NCBI GenBank assembly: GCA_050184585.1
Contig: JBFXAF010000009.1
Span: 117,156-181,155 of the forward strand
Length of the DNA: 64,000 nucleotides
Source of the DNA: JBFXAF01 sp050184585
GTDB lineage: Bacteria; Pseudomonadota; Alphaproteobacteria; Rhizobiales; Rhizobiaceae
Direction: 5' to 3'
The translations under genes were made by a program, and so were the position numbers. Position 1 is the first letter of the stretch. Each line of letters begins with the position of its first letter. Below, piece by piece: positions 24,843 to 34,141 of the stretch. Under the pieces are notes generated by a model. The model did no database searches, was not told the DNA's origin, and saw only the letters and a program-made list of their open reading frames with translations.

Positions 24843-26012
24843 TCAGGCGACGTTGCGTTCCGGCGCGGCGTCATCCCCGCATACGCGGTTACGGCCCCCG
24901 GCTTTGGCGCGATAGACGGCGGCGTCCGCCTCCTCCATCAGCGTGGTGAGGGATTTTTTCTGATCTGCCGCGCGTGTGGCGAAGCCGAGGCTGACGGTGA
25001 CCTGGCGCCTGATCCGGCCCCGGCGGGCGGATTTCAGCGTTTCGACGTTGACGCGCATGCGCTCGGCCAGCGCCGAGGCTTCCACGGTGCTTACGTCGTT
25101 CAGTACGATTGCGAACTCCTCGCCGCCGAGCCTCGCGACCAGGTCGTGCGTCGGTCGAACGCTGCGCTGCAGGGTCTCGGCGACAGCCACGAGGCAGGTG
25201 TCGCCTTCGACGTGCCCGAACGTGTCATTGTAGGATTTGAAGTGGTCGATATCGACCACCAGGATCGCGCAGCGGCCGCGTATGGCGCGGGCGAAACTCA
25301 TCAGCCGCCGGCGGTTGGCGACGCCGGTCAGCGGATCCGTGAGGTTCTCGATCTCGAGGTCGCGGTTCGCCGCCTCGAGCGCCGCGCTGCGTTCTTCCAG
25401 CCGCTCGGCCAGCCGCTTGTTCTCGATCGACAGCCTGAGCGCGTTGGAAAGCTGGTCACCGAGGCTGCGGCCGATCAGCACCGCGAAGGCGCCCAGCAGG
25501 AAGAAACCGGTCGCGATCAGCCAGTTGAACTGCAGCGAGCTGAACACCAGCCCGACCGCGTAGGACCAGAAGATCGGCAGGTGGAAGAGATTGTAGGCCT
25601 TGAGGTGAACGACGGACGGTATCGAGACCGTGACGGCCGCCAGACCGATCGAGATCGTCAGCAGCGCCTGGTGCTGGTCGGCGAAGCTGAGCATCCAGCC
25701 GCCGCCCACGCCCCAGGTCAGGCCCGACAGGAGGTGCATGATCGAGACGAAGCGGGCCCAGGCACGCGCCGTCCAGCTGGTCGGAATCTTGCGGGCGTAG
25801 AGAACGGTCGAGAGCAGATTGGTGCAGGCAATGGCTGCGATACAGGCGAACCAGACAAGCAGGGGGAGAATGGTCGAGGGCGCCCAGTAGACGTAGACCG
25901 CGAATAGCGCGCCGACGATGCTGAGGAACGATGCGGGCGACGCGTTGAGCATCGCGGCCATCCGCATCGACAGGATCGCGTCCTCCTCCTCGCTGTCGGC
26001 TCGATCTCCGAT
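24843..26012 (-). CDS. Membrane-bound diguanylate cyclase
   Basis: About 389 residues. Five or six membrane helices (VGALFAVYVYWAPSTILPLL, IAAIACTNLLSTVLYA, LLSGLTWGVGGGWMLSF, LLTISIGLAAVTVSIP, IFWSYAVGLVFSS and a last one near IATGFFLLGAFAVLIG) form an uncharacterised sensor, then a short coiled coil (ENKRLAERLEERSAALEAAN) leads to a GGDEF domain with LTGVANRRRLMSF and RLGGEEF, the active form. It should make c-di-GMP. The frame stays open to 26273, inside kbl, so the true start is lower. I take the GTG at 26012 with GGAG before it; a GTG at 26030 is also possible. Confidence 0.85.
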   Translation of the reverse strand: MGDRADSEEEDAILSMRMAAMLNASPASFLSIVGALFAVYVYWAPSTILPLLVWFACIAAIACTNLLSTVLYARKIPTSWTARAWARFVSIMHLLSGLTWGVGGGWMLSFADQHQALLTISIGLAAVTVSIPSVVHLKAYNLFHLPIFWSYAVGLVFSSLQFNWLIATGFFLLGAFAVLIGRSLGDQLSNALRLSIENKRLAERLEERSAALEAANRDLEIENLTDPLTGVANRRRLMSFARAIRGRCAILVVDIDHFKSYNDTFGHVEGDTCLVAVAETLQRSVRPTHDLVARLGGEEFAIVLNDVSTVEASALAERMRVNVETLKSARRGRIRRQVTVSLGFATRAADQKKSLTTLMEEADAAVYRAKAGGRNRVCGDDAAPERNVA

Positions 26013-26223
26013 CACGGCGCGCGTCTCCACCTTCGCGATCGTTGAACCTAGCGGCGCAGTCCTAACATTTGCTTGCCCGACGACCGATCGTGGCGTGCGC
26101 CGACCCTCGCCGATCGATACCGGACGCTCGAGAAGGCACGACCGTCGCAATTCTGATTGATCAGCGTGAGTACCGGCTTTACCTGTCAAAGCGCCAATGC
26201 CGTCGGTATGACCGGAGCCACTG

Positions 26224-27410
<1,187 letters not shown>

Positions 27411-27411
<1 letters not shown>

Positions 27412-28445
27412 TGTCCAACATGATGCGCGCGCTGGTGAAGGCGAAGGCCGAGCCCGGCATCTGGATGGAGGAAGTGCCGGTTCCGGAGATCGGGCCGAAC
27501 GACGTGCTGATCAAGATCAGCAAGTCGGCCATCTGCGGCACGGACGTGCACATCTACAACTGGGACCAGTGGGCGCGGAAGACAGTGCCGGTGCCGATGG
27601 TGACCGGCCACGAGTTCGTCGGCACGGTCGCCGACTTCGGCAATGCCGTGACCGGCTACGCAATCGGCCAGCGTGTCTCGGGCGAAGGCCACATCGTCTG
27701 CGGTCAGTGCCGCAACTGCCGGGCGGGCAGGGGACATCTCTGCCGCAATACGCTGGGGGTCGGCGTCAACCGGCCGGGCTCTTTCGGCGAATACGTCGCG
27801 ATCCCGTCGCACAACGTCGTCTCGATCCCGGACGACATACCGGACGAGATCGCCGCGATCTTCGATCCGCTCGGCAACGCCGTCCACACCGCGCTTTCCT
27901 TCGATCTTGTGGGCGAGGACGTGCTGGTCACGGGCGCCGGCCCGATCGGCATCATGGGCGCCCTGGTGGCGCAGGCGGTCGGCGCGCGGAAAGTCGTCAT
28001 CACCGACATCAACCCGGTCCGGCTGGCGCTGGCGAAGAAGCTCGGCGTGCATCACGTTGTCGACGCCTCGAAGGAGAAGCTCGCCGACGTTATGCGCGAG
28101 GAGGGGATGAAGGAGGGTTTCGACGTCGGATTGGAGATGTCCGGCTCGGCCGCCGCCTTCCGCGACATGATCGACACGATGAACAATGGCGGCAGGATCG
28201 CCATCCTCGGCATCGCGCCGACCGGCTTCGAGATCGACTGGAACAAGGTCATCTTCAAGATGCTGACGCTAAAGGGCATCTACGGCCGCGAGATGTTCGA
28301 GACCTGGTACAAGATGATCGCTCTGGTCCAGGGGCCGCTCGACGTCTCGGGCCTGATCACCCACCGCCTCGGCATCGACGATTACATCGACGGCTTCGAG
28401 GCGATGAAGAGCGGCAATTCCGGCAAGGTGGTGATGGACTGGTGA
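27411..28445 (+). CDS. tdh: L-threonine 3-dehydrogenase
   Basis: A 344-residue zinc medium-chain dehydrogenase that oxidises threonine to 2-amino-3-ketobutyrate with NAD+. The catalytic zinc site is C42 (CGTDVH) and H66-E67 (GHEFVG); the structural zinc cluster is C96, C99, C102 and C110 (CGQCRNCRAGRGHLC). The Rossmann fold has GAGPIGIMGALVAQAVGA. It is coupled to kbl by one base, and its own stop is overlapped by the GTG start of an HPP family gene (GTGA). Confidence 0.95.
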
Positions 28446-28969
28446 CGCCTCTTCATCGGACGATCTTCTCGAGAATCCTTAACAGCCTGTTCGCCCGTCA
28501 TGAGACCGTCGTCGATCAGGCTTCTAACCTGAAGGCCGGCCTCGGAGCGGTTGTCGGCATGATGGCGGTAGGACAACTCGCGGTGCTGACCGGACTGCCG
28601 CTCATGTTGGCTCCGCTCGGCGCCACGGTCGTGCTCCTCTTTGGCCAGCCGTCGAGCCCGCTTGCACAGCCGATCAACGTCATGGCGGGCTATCTTGTCG
28701 GCACCGTCACGTGCGAGGTGGCGTTCGCGGCCTTTCCGGGAACCTGGGTGGCAGCGGCGGTCGCCGTCGGCTTCATTGTCGTCGTGATGCGTGCTTTGCG
28801 GGTGACCCATCCGCCGGCGGGAGCCGTCCCGATCCTCGGCTTTGGTGGAGCGGTGCACGGAGGCACGCTCTTCGCGACCCTGCTGTTGGGCTGCATAACC
28901 GTAATTTGCCTGGCGTTCGTGGTACACCGGATCCCGCCGCGGCGGGACTACCCCATCGGTATGAAGTAG
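28442..28969 (+). CDS. HPP family membrane protein
   Basis: A 175-residue integral membrane protein with four predicted helices and the eponymous HPP motif in RVTHPPAGAVPILGFGG. Other family stretches are LAPLGATVVLLFGQPSSPLA and PINVMAGYLVGT. HPP proteins of plants and cyanobacteria have been linked to nitrite transport, but the bacterial family is largely uncharacterised. I chose the GTG at 28442 because it overlaps the tdh stop as GTGA and fits the domain length; the start lies just before VTPLHRTIFSRILN. Likely read with kbl and tdh, though a role in threonine use is unknown. Confidence 0.82.
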   Translation: MTPLHRTIFSRILNSLFARHETVVDQASNLKAGLGAVVGMMAVGQLAVLTGLPLMLAPLGATVVLLFGQPSSPLAQPINVMAGYLVGTVTCEVAFAAFPGTWVAAAVAVGFIVVVMRALRVTHPPAGAVPILGFGGAVHGGTLFATLLLGCITVICLAFVVHRIPPRRDYPIGMK

Positions 28970-29039
28970 CGCGCTGGACGACTGGACAGGGCGCCCCCGC
29001 TGGGTGCAAATCTCGGCAGTGTTCCCGGGGTGAGGTTTC

Positions 29040-29801
29040 ATGCCGGCGCGTTTCTTCGTCGCCGCTTCGCTGGTGTTGACGATCGGCCTTGCCGCGACTG
29101 CGGCTCTCGCCGATCCGCCCGACTTCGGGCTGACGATCGATCTTTCGCCGACCTCGATCCTCGACCCGCGCACCGGCCGTCACGACCCCTATGGCAGCCT
29201 CGCGGTCACGGGCGTGATGAGCGGCGCGTTCGACAACGGGGTCGGCTACATCTTCTCGGCCGATACGATCCTGGAACGACACATCTGGTTTCCCGTGCTC
29301 GACCTCAACTACCTGCGCTTTTCGGGCCAGCTCAACCGGCAGACCGACCTCGGCAAGGTCCGGCTGAGGGCGAGCAACATTTCCGTCTTCGACCGGCGCT
29401 TTTCGGGGTTGCTCTACAACCTCACCGACGTGTCGCTCGGCATCGACCGCGGCTTCGACCTGACCGACGAGCTTGCGCTCAAGCTGGCGATCAACGGCGC
29501 GCGGCGCTTCTCGACGGCGGCGTCGCTCGACCGCTATTCCGTCAATCCCTCCGCGTCCCTGTCGTTTTCGGTCCTCGGTCTCGATGCATATCTGACCGCC
29601 AGCTATTCGTGGCGCGAGTTCGTCTTCCGCGATCGCCGGGACCACTTCTTCGGCGGCGGCGCCACCCTTTCGAGGACCTTCGGCGACTTGACCATCGGGC
29701 TGACCGCAAGCGTCGAGCACAACCGCTCCACCATACGCGCGCTTTCAGGAACCAACTTCATAATCGGGCCGAACTTCACGTATAACGTGCCGTTGGATTG
29801 A
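29040..29801 (+). CDS. Exported protein, possible outer-membrane beta-barrel, unknown function
   Basis: A 253-residue protein with a clear signal peptide (MPARFFVAASLVLTIGLAAT, cut after ALA about residue 24). The rest is a chain of alternating polar/hydrophobic stretches such as LAVTGVMSGAFDNGVGYIFS, LKLAINGARRFSTAASL and LTIGLTASVEHNRS, the look of amphipathic beta strands; it ends with NFTYNVPLD rather than the usual C-terminal aromatic. That suggests a small outer-membrane barrel or a periplasmic beta protein. I do not recognise a family. A GTGAGG ribosome site precedes the ATG. It is followed by a second small exported protein, with which it is probably co-transcribed. Confidence 0.65.
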   Translation: MPARFFVAASLVLTIGLAATAALADPPDFGLTIDLSPTSILDPRTGRHDPYGSLAVTGVMSGAFDNGVGYIFSADTILERHIWFPVLDLNYLRFSGQLNRQTDLGKVRLRASNISVFDRRFSGLLYNLTDVSLGIDRGFDLTDELALKLAINGARRFSTAASLDRYSVNPSASLSFSVLGLDAYLTASYSWREFVFRDRRDHFFGGGATLSRTFGDLTIGLTASVEHNRSTIRALSGTNFIIGPNFTYNVPLD

Positions 29802-29812
29802 TGGAGGTTGCG

Positions 29813-30043
29813 ATGACAGGAACCAGAACCGTCCTCGCCGGCGCTGCATTCGCGCTGTTGTTCGCCATGGGGCCGGTTTCTGCGGCTTCGGGCGACGCAA
29901 TCGAGCGCAACATCGACCGGGTCAACGAACAGCAGGACTCGCGCCAGGACAACCAGCAGGCCGCCAATCCCTGCAAGGGCATCACCAAAGCGTCGACCAA
30001 GAAGCAGAAGCGGGCCTGCGCCGACTTCATGGCGCAGCAGTAG
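29813..30043 (+). CDS. Small exported protein with two cysteines, unknown function
   Basis: A 76-residue protein starting MTGTRTVLAGAAFALLFAMG, a signal peptide cut about residue 22 (VSAASG). The mature part is polar and rich in Gln, Asn, Asp and Lys (ERNIDRVNEQQDSRQDNQQA), then NPCKGITKASTKKQKRACAD, with two Cys that could form one disulfide. I use the ATG at 29813 behind GGAGG (29803-29807); earlier TTG and ATG codons lie before that ribosome site. The 3' end overlaps the convergent MarR gene by 17 bases. No family recognised. Confidence 0.6.
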   Translation: MTGTRTVLAGAAFALLFAMGPVSAASGDAIERNIDRVNEQQDSRQDNQQAANPCKGITKASTKKQKRACADFMAQQ

Positions 30044-30491
30044 CACTCTTCGGGTTCCGTGCCGCGTCCTCGAGCGCGCCGAGCGCCGTGTCGAGCGCGG
30101 CGCGTTCGTCGTCGGTCATCCGGCCGAGCAGGCCTTCTTGATACGCCTTCGCCAGCGGCGCCATGTCCCGATAGACTGCCCTCCCGGCCTTCGTGAGTTC
30201 GAGATGCTCCACCCTGCGATCCCGCATGTCCGGCGTCCGCGTCAGCCAGCGGCGGCGCTCCAGGTCCGCGACGGCGCGCGAGACCTTGGTCTTGTGCATC
30301 GCCGAATGGGCGCCGACGGCGGTCGCGGTCATGCGGCCGAACTGGCCGAGCGTTGCCAGCGTGCGCCATTCCGGGCGCGTCAGACCGTGTCGATCCCGGA
30401 AGATTCGCGCGAACTCGCGGCTGATCGCCTCGGCGAGGCGATTGAGCCGGTAGGGCAGGAAGCTTTCTAGGTCGAGCAGATCGTCGGCCAC
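30027..30491 (-). CDS. MarR family transcriptional regulator
   Basis: A 154-residue winged-helix regulator: PYRLNRLAEAISREFARIF, then PEWRTLATLGQFGRMTATAV, the recognition helix MHKTKVSRAVADLERR, and the wing RTPDMRDRRVEHLELTKAG are a standard MarR fold. It is divergent from hmgA with 84 bases between them, so it probably represses homogentisate catabolism and responds to an aromatic intermediate. The frame is open far upstream on the antisense side of hmgA; the GTG at 30491 (VADDLLDLESF) is the first sensible start. Confidence 0.85.
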   Translation of the reverse strand: MADDLLDLESFLPYRLNRLAEAISREFARIFRDRHGLTRPEWRTLATLGQFGRMTATAVGAHSAMHKTKVSRAVADLERRRWLTRTPDMRDRRVEHLELTKAGRAVYRDMAPLAKAYQEGLLGRMTDDERAALDTALGALEDAARNPKSATAAP

Positions 30492-30514
30492 TGATTCCCG
30501 TCGGGCGCAGGGTT

Positions 30515-30556
30515 GATGGTTGCAAACGCGATGGTTACATCTGCAACGAAATTCGT
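30515..30556. promoter_or_regulatory. Candidate MarR operators in the marR-hmgA promoter
   Basis: The short divergent region holds several overlapping repeats: a direct repeat GATGGTTGCA / GATGGTTACA at 30515-30524 and 30530-30539 (15-base phase), an inverted pair GTTGCA (30519-30524) and TGCAAC (30542-30547), and ACGAAATTCGT (30546-30556), an odd-centre palindrome that ends 19 bases before the hmgA start. They are plausible sites for the adjacent MarR protein. Which of them is real cannot be told by eye. Confidence 0.45.
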
Positions 30557-30575
30557 GCAATGAGGAGATTGGGCG

Positions 30576-31889
30576 ATGGCCTTTGCCTACATGCCGGGCT
30601 TCGGCAACGACTTCGAGACCGAGGCGCTGCCTGATGCCCTGCCGCAGGGGCGAAACTCGCCGCAACGACCCGCCTATGGCCTCTATGCCGAGCAGTTCTC
30701 GGGTTCGCCCTTCACCGCGCCCCGCGGCATCAACGAACGATCCTGGCTCTATCGCATCCGGCCGAGCGTGAAGCATACGGGACGCTTCAGGGCGGCGTCC
30801 TACCCATTGTGGAAGTCGGCGCCCAACGTTGCCGATCATGAGCTTGCGCTCGGACAGTTGCGCTGGGATCCGACGCCGATCCCGGACGACGAAACCAGCT
30901 TCGTCGCCGGTGTGCGCACCATGACGACGGCGGGCGACGTGTTCACCCATACAGGCATGGCCGCTCATGTCTATGCCTTCAACGCCTCGATGACCGACGA
31001 CCATTTCTTCAACGCAGACGGCGAGATGATGATCGTGCCGCAGCTTGGCGCGCTGCGTTTCCTGACCGAGATGGGCGTCATCGAGGCCGCTCCCGGTGAG
31101 ATCGTCGTCCTGCCGCGCGGGCTCGTCTTCAGGGTCGAACTGATCGAAGGCCCGGCGCGGGGCTACATCTGCGAGAATTATGGCGCGAAGTTCACCATGC
31201 CGGACCGCGGGCCGATCGGGGCCAATTGCCTCGCCAACCCACGCGACTTCAAGACGCCTGTCGCGTGGTTCGAGGAGAAGGACACGCCGTGTCGGCTGAT
31301 CGTCAAATGGTGCGGGGCATTCCAGGCGACCATGCTCGACCATTCGCCGCTCGACGTGGTCGCCTGGCACGGCAACTACGCGCCCTACAAATACGACCTT
31401 TCGACCTTCTCGCCGGTTGGCGCGATCCTGTTCGACCATCCTGACCCGTCGATTTTCACGGTGCTGACGGCGCCGTCCGGGGAGGAGGGCACCGCCAACA
31501 TCGACGTCGTCATCTTCCCGCCGCGCTGGATGGTGGCGGAGAACACCTTCCGGCCTCCCTGGTACCACCGCAACATCATGTCCGAGTTCATGGGTCTCAT
31601 CCGTGGCAAGTATGACGCCAAGGAGGAGGGTTTCCTGCCGGGCGGCGTCAGCCTTCACAACATGATGCTGGCGCACGGGCCGGACGCATCCGGTTTCGAG
31701 AAGGCATCGACCGTGGAGTTGAAGCCGCATAAGCTCGAGGAAACGATGGCCTTCATGTTCGAGACGCGATTCCCCCAGATGCTGACACGCTACGCGGCCG
31801 AAGCGGAGACGCTCCAGCCGGACTACATCGATTGCTGGGCGGACCTGAAGAAGCGCTTCGACGGCACGAAGGAAGGAAAGTGGGAGTGA
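30576..31889 (+). CDS. hmgA: Homogentisate 1,2-dioxygenase
   Basis: A 437-residue Fe(II) dioxygenase that opens homogentisate to maleylacetoacetate, in the phenylalanine/tyrosine pathway. Family sequence is clear from MPGFGNDFETEALPDALPQG through QFSGSPFTAPR to the iron-binding region RPPWYHRNIMSEFMG. Length is normal. GAGGAG lies before the ATG. The stop overlaps the next gene (GTGA). Divergent marR supplies the likely control. Confidence 0.96.
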   Translation: MAFAYMPGFGNDFETEALPDALPQGRNSPQRPAYGLYAEQFSGSPFTAPRGINERSWLYRIRPSVKHTGRFRAASYPLWKSAPNVADHELALGQLRWDPTPIPDDETSFVAGVRTMTTAGDVFTHTGMAAHVYAFNASMTDDHFFNADGEMMIVPQLGALRFLTEMGVIEAAPGEIVVLPRGLVFRVELIEGPARGYICENYGAKFTMPDRGPIGANCLANPRDFKTPVAWFEEKDTPCRLIVKWCGAFQATMLDHSPLDVVAWHGNYAPYKYDLSTFSPVGAILFDHPDPSIFTVLTAPSGEEGTANIDVVIFPPRWMVAENTFRPPWYHRNIMSEFMGLIRGKYDAKEEGFLPGGVSLHNMMLAHGPDASGFEKASTVELKPHKLEETMAFMFETRFPQMLTRYAAEAETLQPDYIDCWADLKKRFDGTKEGKWE

Positions 31890-32767
31890 ATGACCGGCTC
31901 GTCCTGCTCGGCACCAAGGGCGGACCGGCGGTCAGGCCCGGAGGCCCTTGGCCGACCTCCTCGCTTCTGGAGATCGGAGGCAGGGCGGTCGTGATCGATT
32001 GCGGGCTCGGCGTCACCAGGGGTCTGACAGACGCGGGCGTGTCGCTCAAAGGGCTCGACCTGGTCTTCGTCACGCATCTTCATTCAGACCACGTCCTGGA
32101 ACTCGGTGCGCTGATCCATACTGCGTGGACGGCCGGCCTCTCGACGCCGGTGCGCGTGTTCGGGCCGCCCGGCACCGGGCATTTCTGGAAACAGTTCGCC
32201 TCGGCGCTGGAGTTCGACATCGAGATCCGCATCGCCGACGAGGGCCGTCCCGACATTCGTGCGCTGGTCACGGTCGAGGAGTTTGCCGAAGGCGAGGTCT
32301 TCGTCGGCGATGGCCTTCGGGTGACGGCGCTCAGGGTCGACCACCCACCGGTCACCGACTGCTTCGCTCTCCGCTTCGAGCACGCGGGTCATGCCGTCGT
32401 CTTCTCCGCCGACACGCGCTTCCATCTCCCCTTGGCGGCATTCGCCAGGGGCGCCGACATCCTTGTCCACGAGGCGATGCTCGCCGAGGGAGTCGAACGT
32501 CTCGTCGCCCGGACCGGCAATGGCGCGCGCCTGCGCGAACACCTCTACGCCAGCCATACATTGGCCGCCGACGCCGGGCGAATCGCGGCCGAGGCAGGCG
32601 TCGGACGACTGGTGCTGCACCACCTCATCCCGGCCGACGATGATGAGATCGGAGAGGAGCACTGGGTGGCCGCGGTTCGGGAAACATGGGAAGGTCCGCT
32701 GACGATCGGCCGCGATGGAGCGGCGATCGGCATTGAAATCAACTCCCGGGAGAGGGACGCCGCTTGA
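31886..32767 (+). CDS. MBL-fold metallo-hydrolase in the homogentisate operon
   Basis: A 293-residue metallo-beta-lactamase-fold protein. The metal site THLHSDH (H64, H66, D68, H69) and further ligands in HEAMLAEG, FSADTRFH and HHLIPADDD are visible; two zinc ions are expected. Start is the GTG at 31886, which overlaps the hmgA stop and has GGAAGG upstream. It sits between hmgA and the fumarylacetoacetase gene, the place where maleylacetoacetate isomerase (maiA) is often found, but it is not related to that enzyme. It could be a lactonase or thioesterase of a side product; function unproven. Confidence 0.85.
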   Translation: MNDRLVLLGTKGGPAVRPGGPWPTSSLLEIGGRAVVIDCGLGVTRGLTDAGVSLKGLDLVFVTHLHSDHVLELGALIHTAWTAGLSTPVRVFGPPGTGHFWKQFASALEFDIEIRIADEGRPDIRALVTVEEFAEGEVFVGDGLRVTALRVDHPPVTDCFALRFEHAGHAVVFSADTRFHLPLAAFARGADILVHEAMLAEGVERLVARTGNGARLREHLYASHTLAADAGRIAAEAGVGRLVLHHLIPADDDEIGEEHWVAAVRETWEGPLTIGRDGAAIGIEINSRERDAA

Positions 32768-33783
32768 AGCTCGCGACATTGAAGAACGGAACGCGCGACG
32801 GACGGCTTGTCGTGGTGTCGCGCGACCTGACGCGCTGCACGGACGCGTCGTTTCTGGCGCCCACGCTCCAGGCCGCCCTCGACGATTGGAGACGTCTGGC
32901 GCCGCATCTCGCCGCGCTGGCCGAGTCGCTCGATCACGGTTCCGTGCCCTCGGAACGGTTTCACGAGCATGATGCGATGTCGCCATTGCCCCGTGCCTAC
33001 CAGTGGGCCGACGGCTCGGCCTATGTGAACCACGTCGAACTGGTCAGGAAGGCGCGCGGCGCCGAGATGCCCCAGAGCTTCTGGACCGACCCGCTGATGT
33101 ACCAGGGCGGTTCGGATTCCTTCCTCGGTCCGCGTGATCCGATCGACGTCGCCGACGAGTCCTGGGGCATCGACATGGAGGGCGAGGTCGCGGTGATCGT
33201 CGGCGATGTTCCTGCCGGCGCTTCGCTGGAAACGGCGCGCGACGCTATCCGTCTGGTGATGCTGGTCAACGACGTTTCGCTGCGAAACCTCGTTCCGGAT
33301 GAACTGGCCAAGGGATTCGGCTTCTTCCAGTCGAAGCCGTCATCGGCCTTCTCGCCGGTCGCCGTGACCCCGGACGAACTGGGCGACGCCTGGGACGGCG
33401 GCAGGCTCCACCTGCCGCTCGCGGTCGACTTCAACGGAAAGCCGTTCGGTCGCGCCAATGCAGGCATCGACATGACCTTCGACTTCCCCGCGCTGGTCGC
33501 CCACGCGGCGAAGACCCGACCGCTGGCCGCCGGTTCGATCATCGGCTCCGGCACGGTTTCGAACAAGGAGAACGGCGGACCCGGCCGGCCGGTTTCGCAG
33601 GGCGGAGTCGGCTATTCCTGCCTTGCCGAGTTGCGGATGATCGAGAGCATCGATGCTGGTAAACCGTCGACGCCGTTTCTCAGGTTCGGCGATGTCGTGC
33701 GCATCGAGATGAAGGATCGTTCGGGCCGCTCGATCTTCGGCGCCATCGAGCAGACGGTGACCCGGAATGTTCTATCTCGATAA
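32764..33783 (+). CDS. Fumarylacetoacetate hydrolase family protein
   Basis: A 339-residue FAH-fold protein with the catalytic core EGEVAVIVGDVPAG, MLVNDVSLRNLVPDELAKGF, FQSKPSSAFSPVAVTPDELG and GSGTVSNKENGGPGRPVSQG. In this operon it is most likely the final enzyme of tyrosine breakdown, splitting fumarylacetoacetate to fumarate and acetoacetate. It begins at a TTG that overlaps the MBL stop (TTGA), so translation is coupled. The N-terminal part (1-100) is the longer type seen in two-domain FAH proteins. Confidence 0.88.
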   Translation: MKLATLKNGTRDGRLVVVSRDLTRCTDASFLAPTLQAALDDWRRLAPHLAALAESLDHGSVPSERFHEHDAMSPLPRAYQWADGSAYVNHVELVRKARGAEMPQSFWTDPLMYQGGSDSFLGPRDPIDVADESWGIDMEGEVAVIVGDVPAGASLETARDAIRLVMLVNDVSLRNLVPDELAKGFGFFQSKPSSAFSPVAVTPDELGDAWDGGRLHLPLAVDFNGKPFGRANAGIDMTFDFPALVAHAAKTRPLAAGSIIGSGTVSNKENGGPGRPVSQGGVGYSCLAELRMIESIDAGKPSTPFLRFGDVVRIEMKDRSGRSIFGAIEQTVTRNVLSR

Positions 33784-33793
33784 GGTCTCCGGT

Positions 33794-34099
33794 ATGTCGT
33801 GGTTCGGCATCGTCGCCGGACTTTGGGGGCTGGCGATGGTCGTCGTCCTCATCCTCGCGATCTCGCTGAGCTATCGCATCGAGGCGCGCTCGGCGAAGCT
33901 GACGAACCGCACTGGCATCCCGCGCCGCGCCATGCTTTTCCACACGGTGACGAACATCGGAGTTGCCGGCGACCCCGAGACGCAAGCGATGCGGCGGAGG
34001 ATGAACCTGCTGCTGCTGGTCATCCTCGCCGGCTTCGTGCTGTTCTTCATCGGCTACAGACTGTTCGGTCCCGAAGCGGCGCCGTCGGGCGTTGTCTGA
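33794..34099 (+). CDS. Small membrane protein, unknown function
   Basis: About 101 residues with two hydrophobic segments: WFGIVAGLWGLAMVVVLILA near the N-terminus and LLLLVILAGFVLFFIG near the C-terminus, separated by a basic/polar loop (RIEARSAKLTNRTGIPRR). It probably spans the inner membrane twice with both ends on one side. I use the ATG at 33794 preceded by AAGG with normal spacing; an ATG at 33767 would overlap the FAH gene. No family recognised. Convergent with hppD. Confidence 0.6.
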   Translation: MSWFGIVAGLWGLAMVVVLILAISLSYRIEARSAKLTNRTGIPRRAMLFHTVTNIGVAGDPETQAMRRRMNLLLLVILAGFVLFFIGYRLFGPEAAPSGVV

Positions 34100-34141
34100 A
34101 GTCGCAGGAGGGCATCCCGCGCAGCCTCCGGTGACGGTCGG

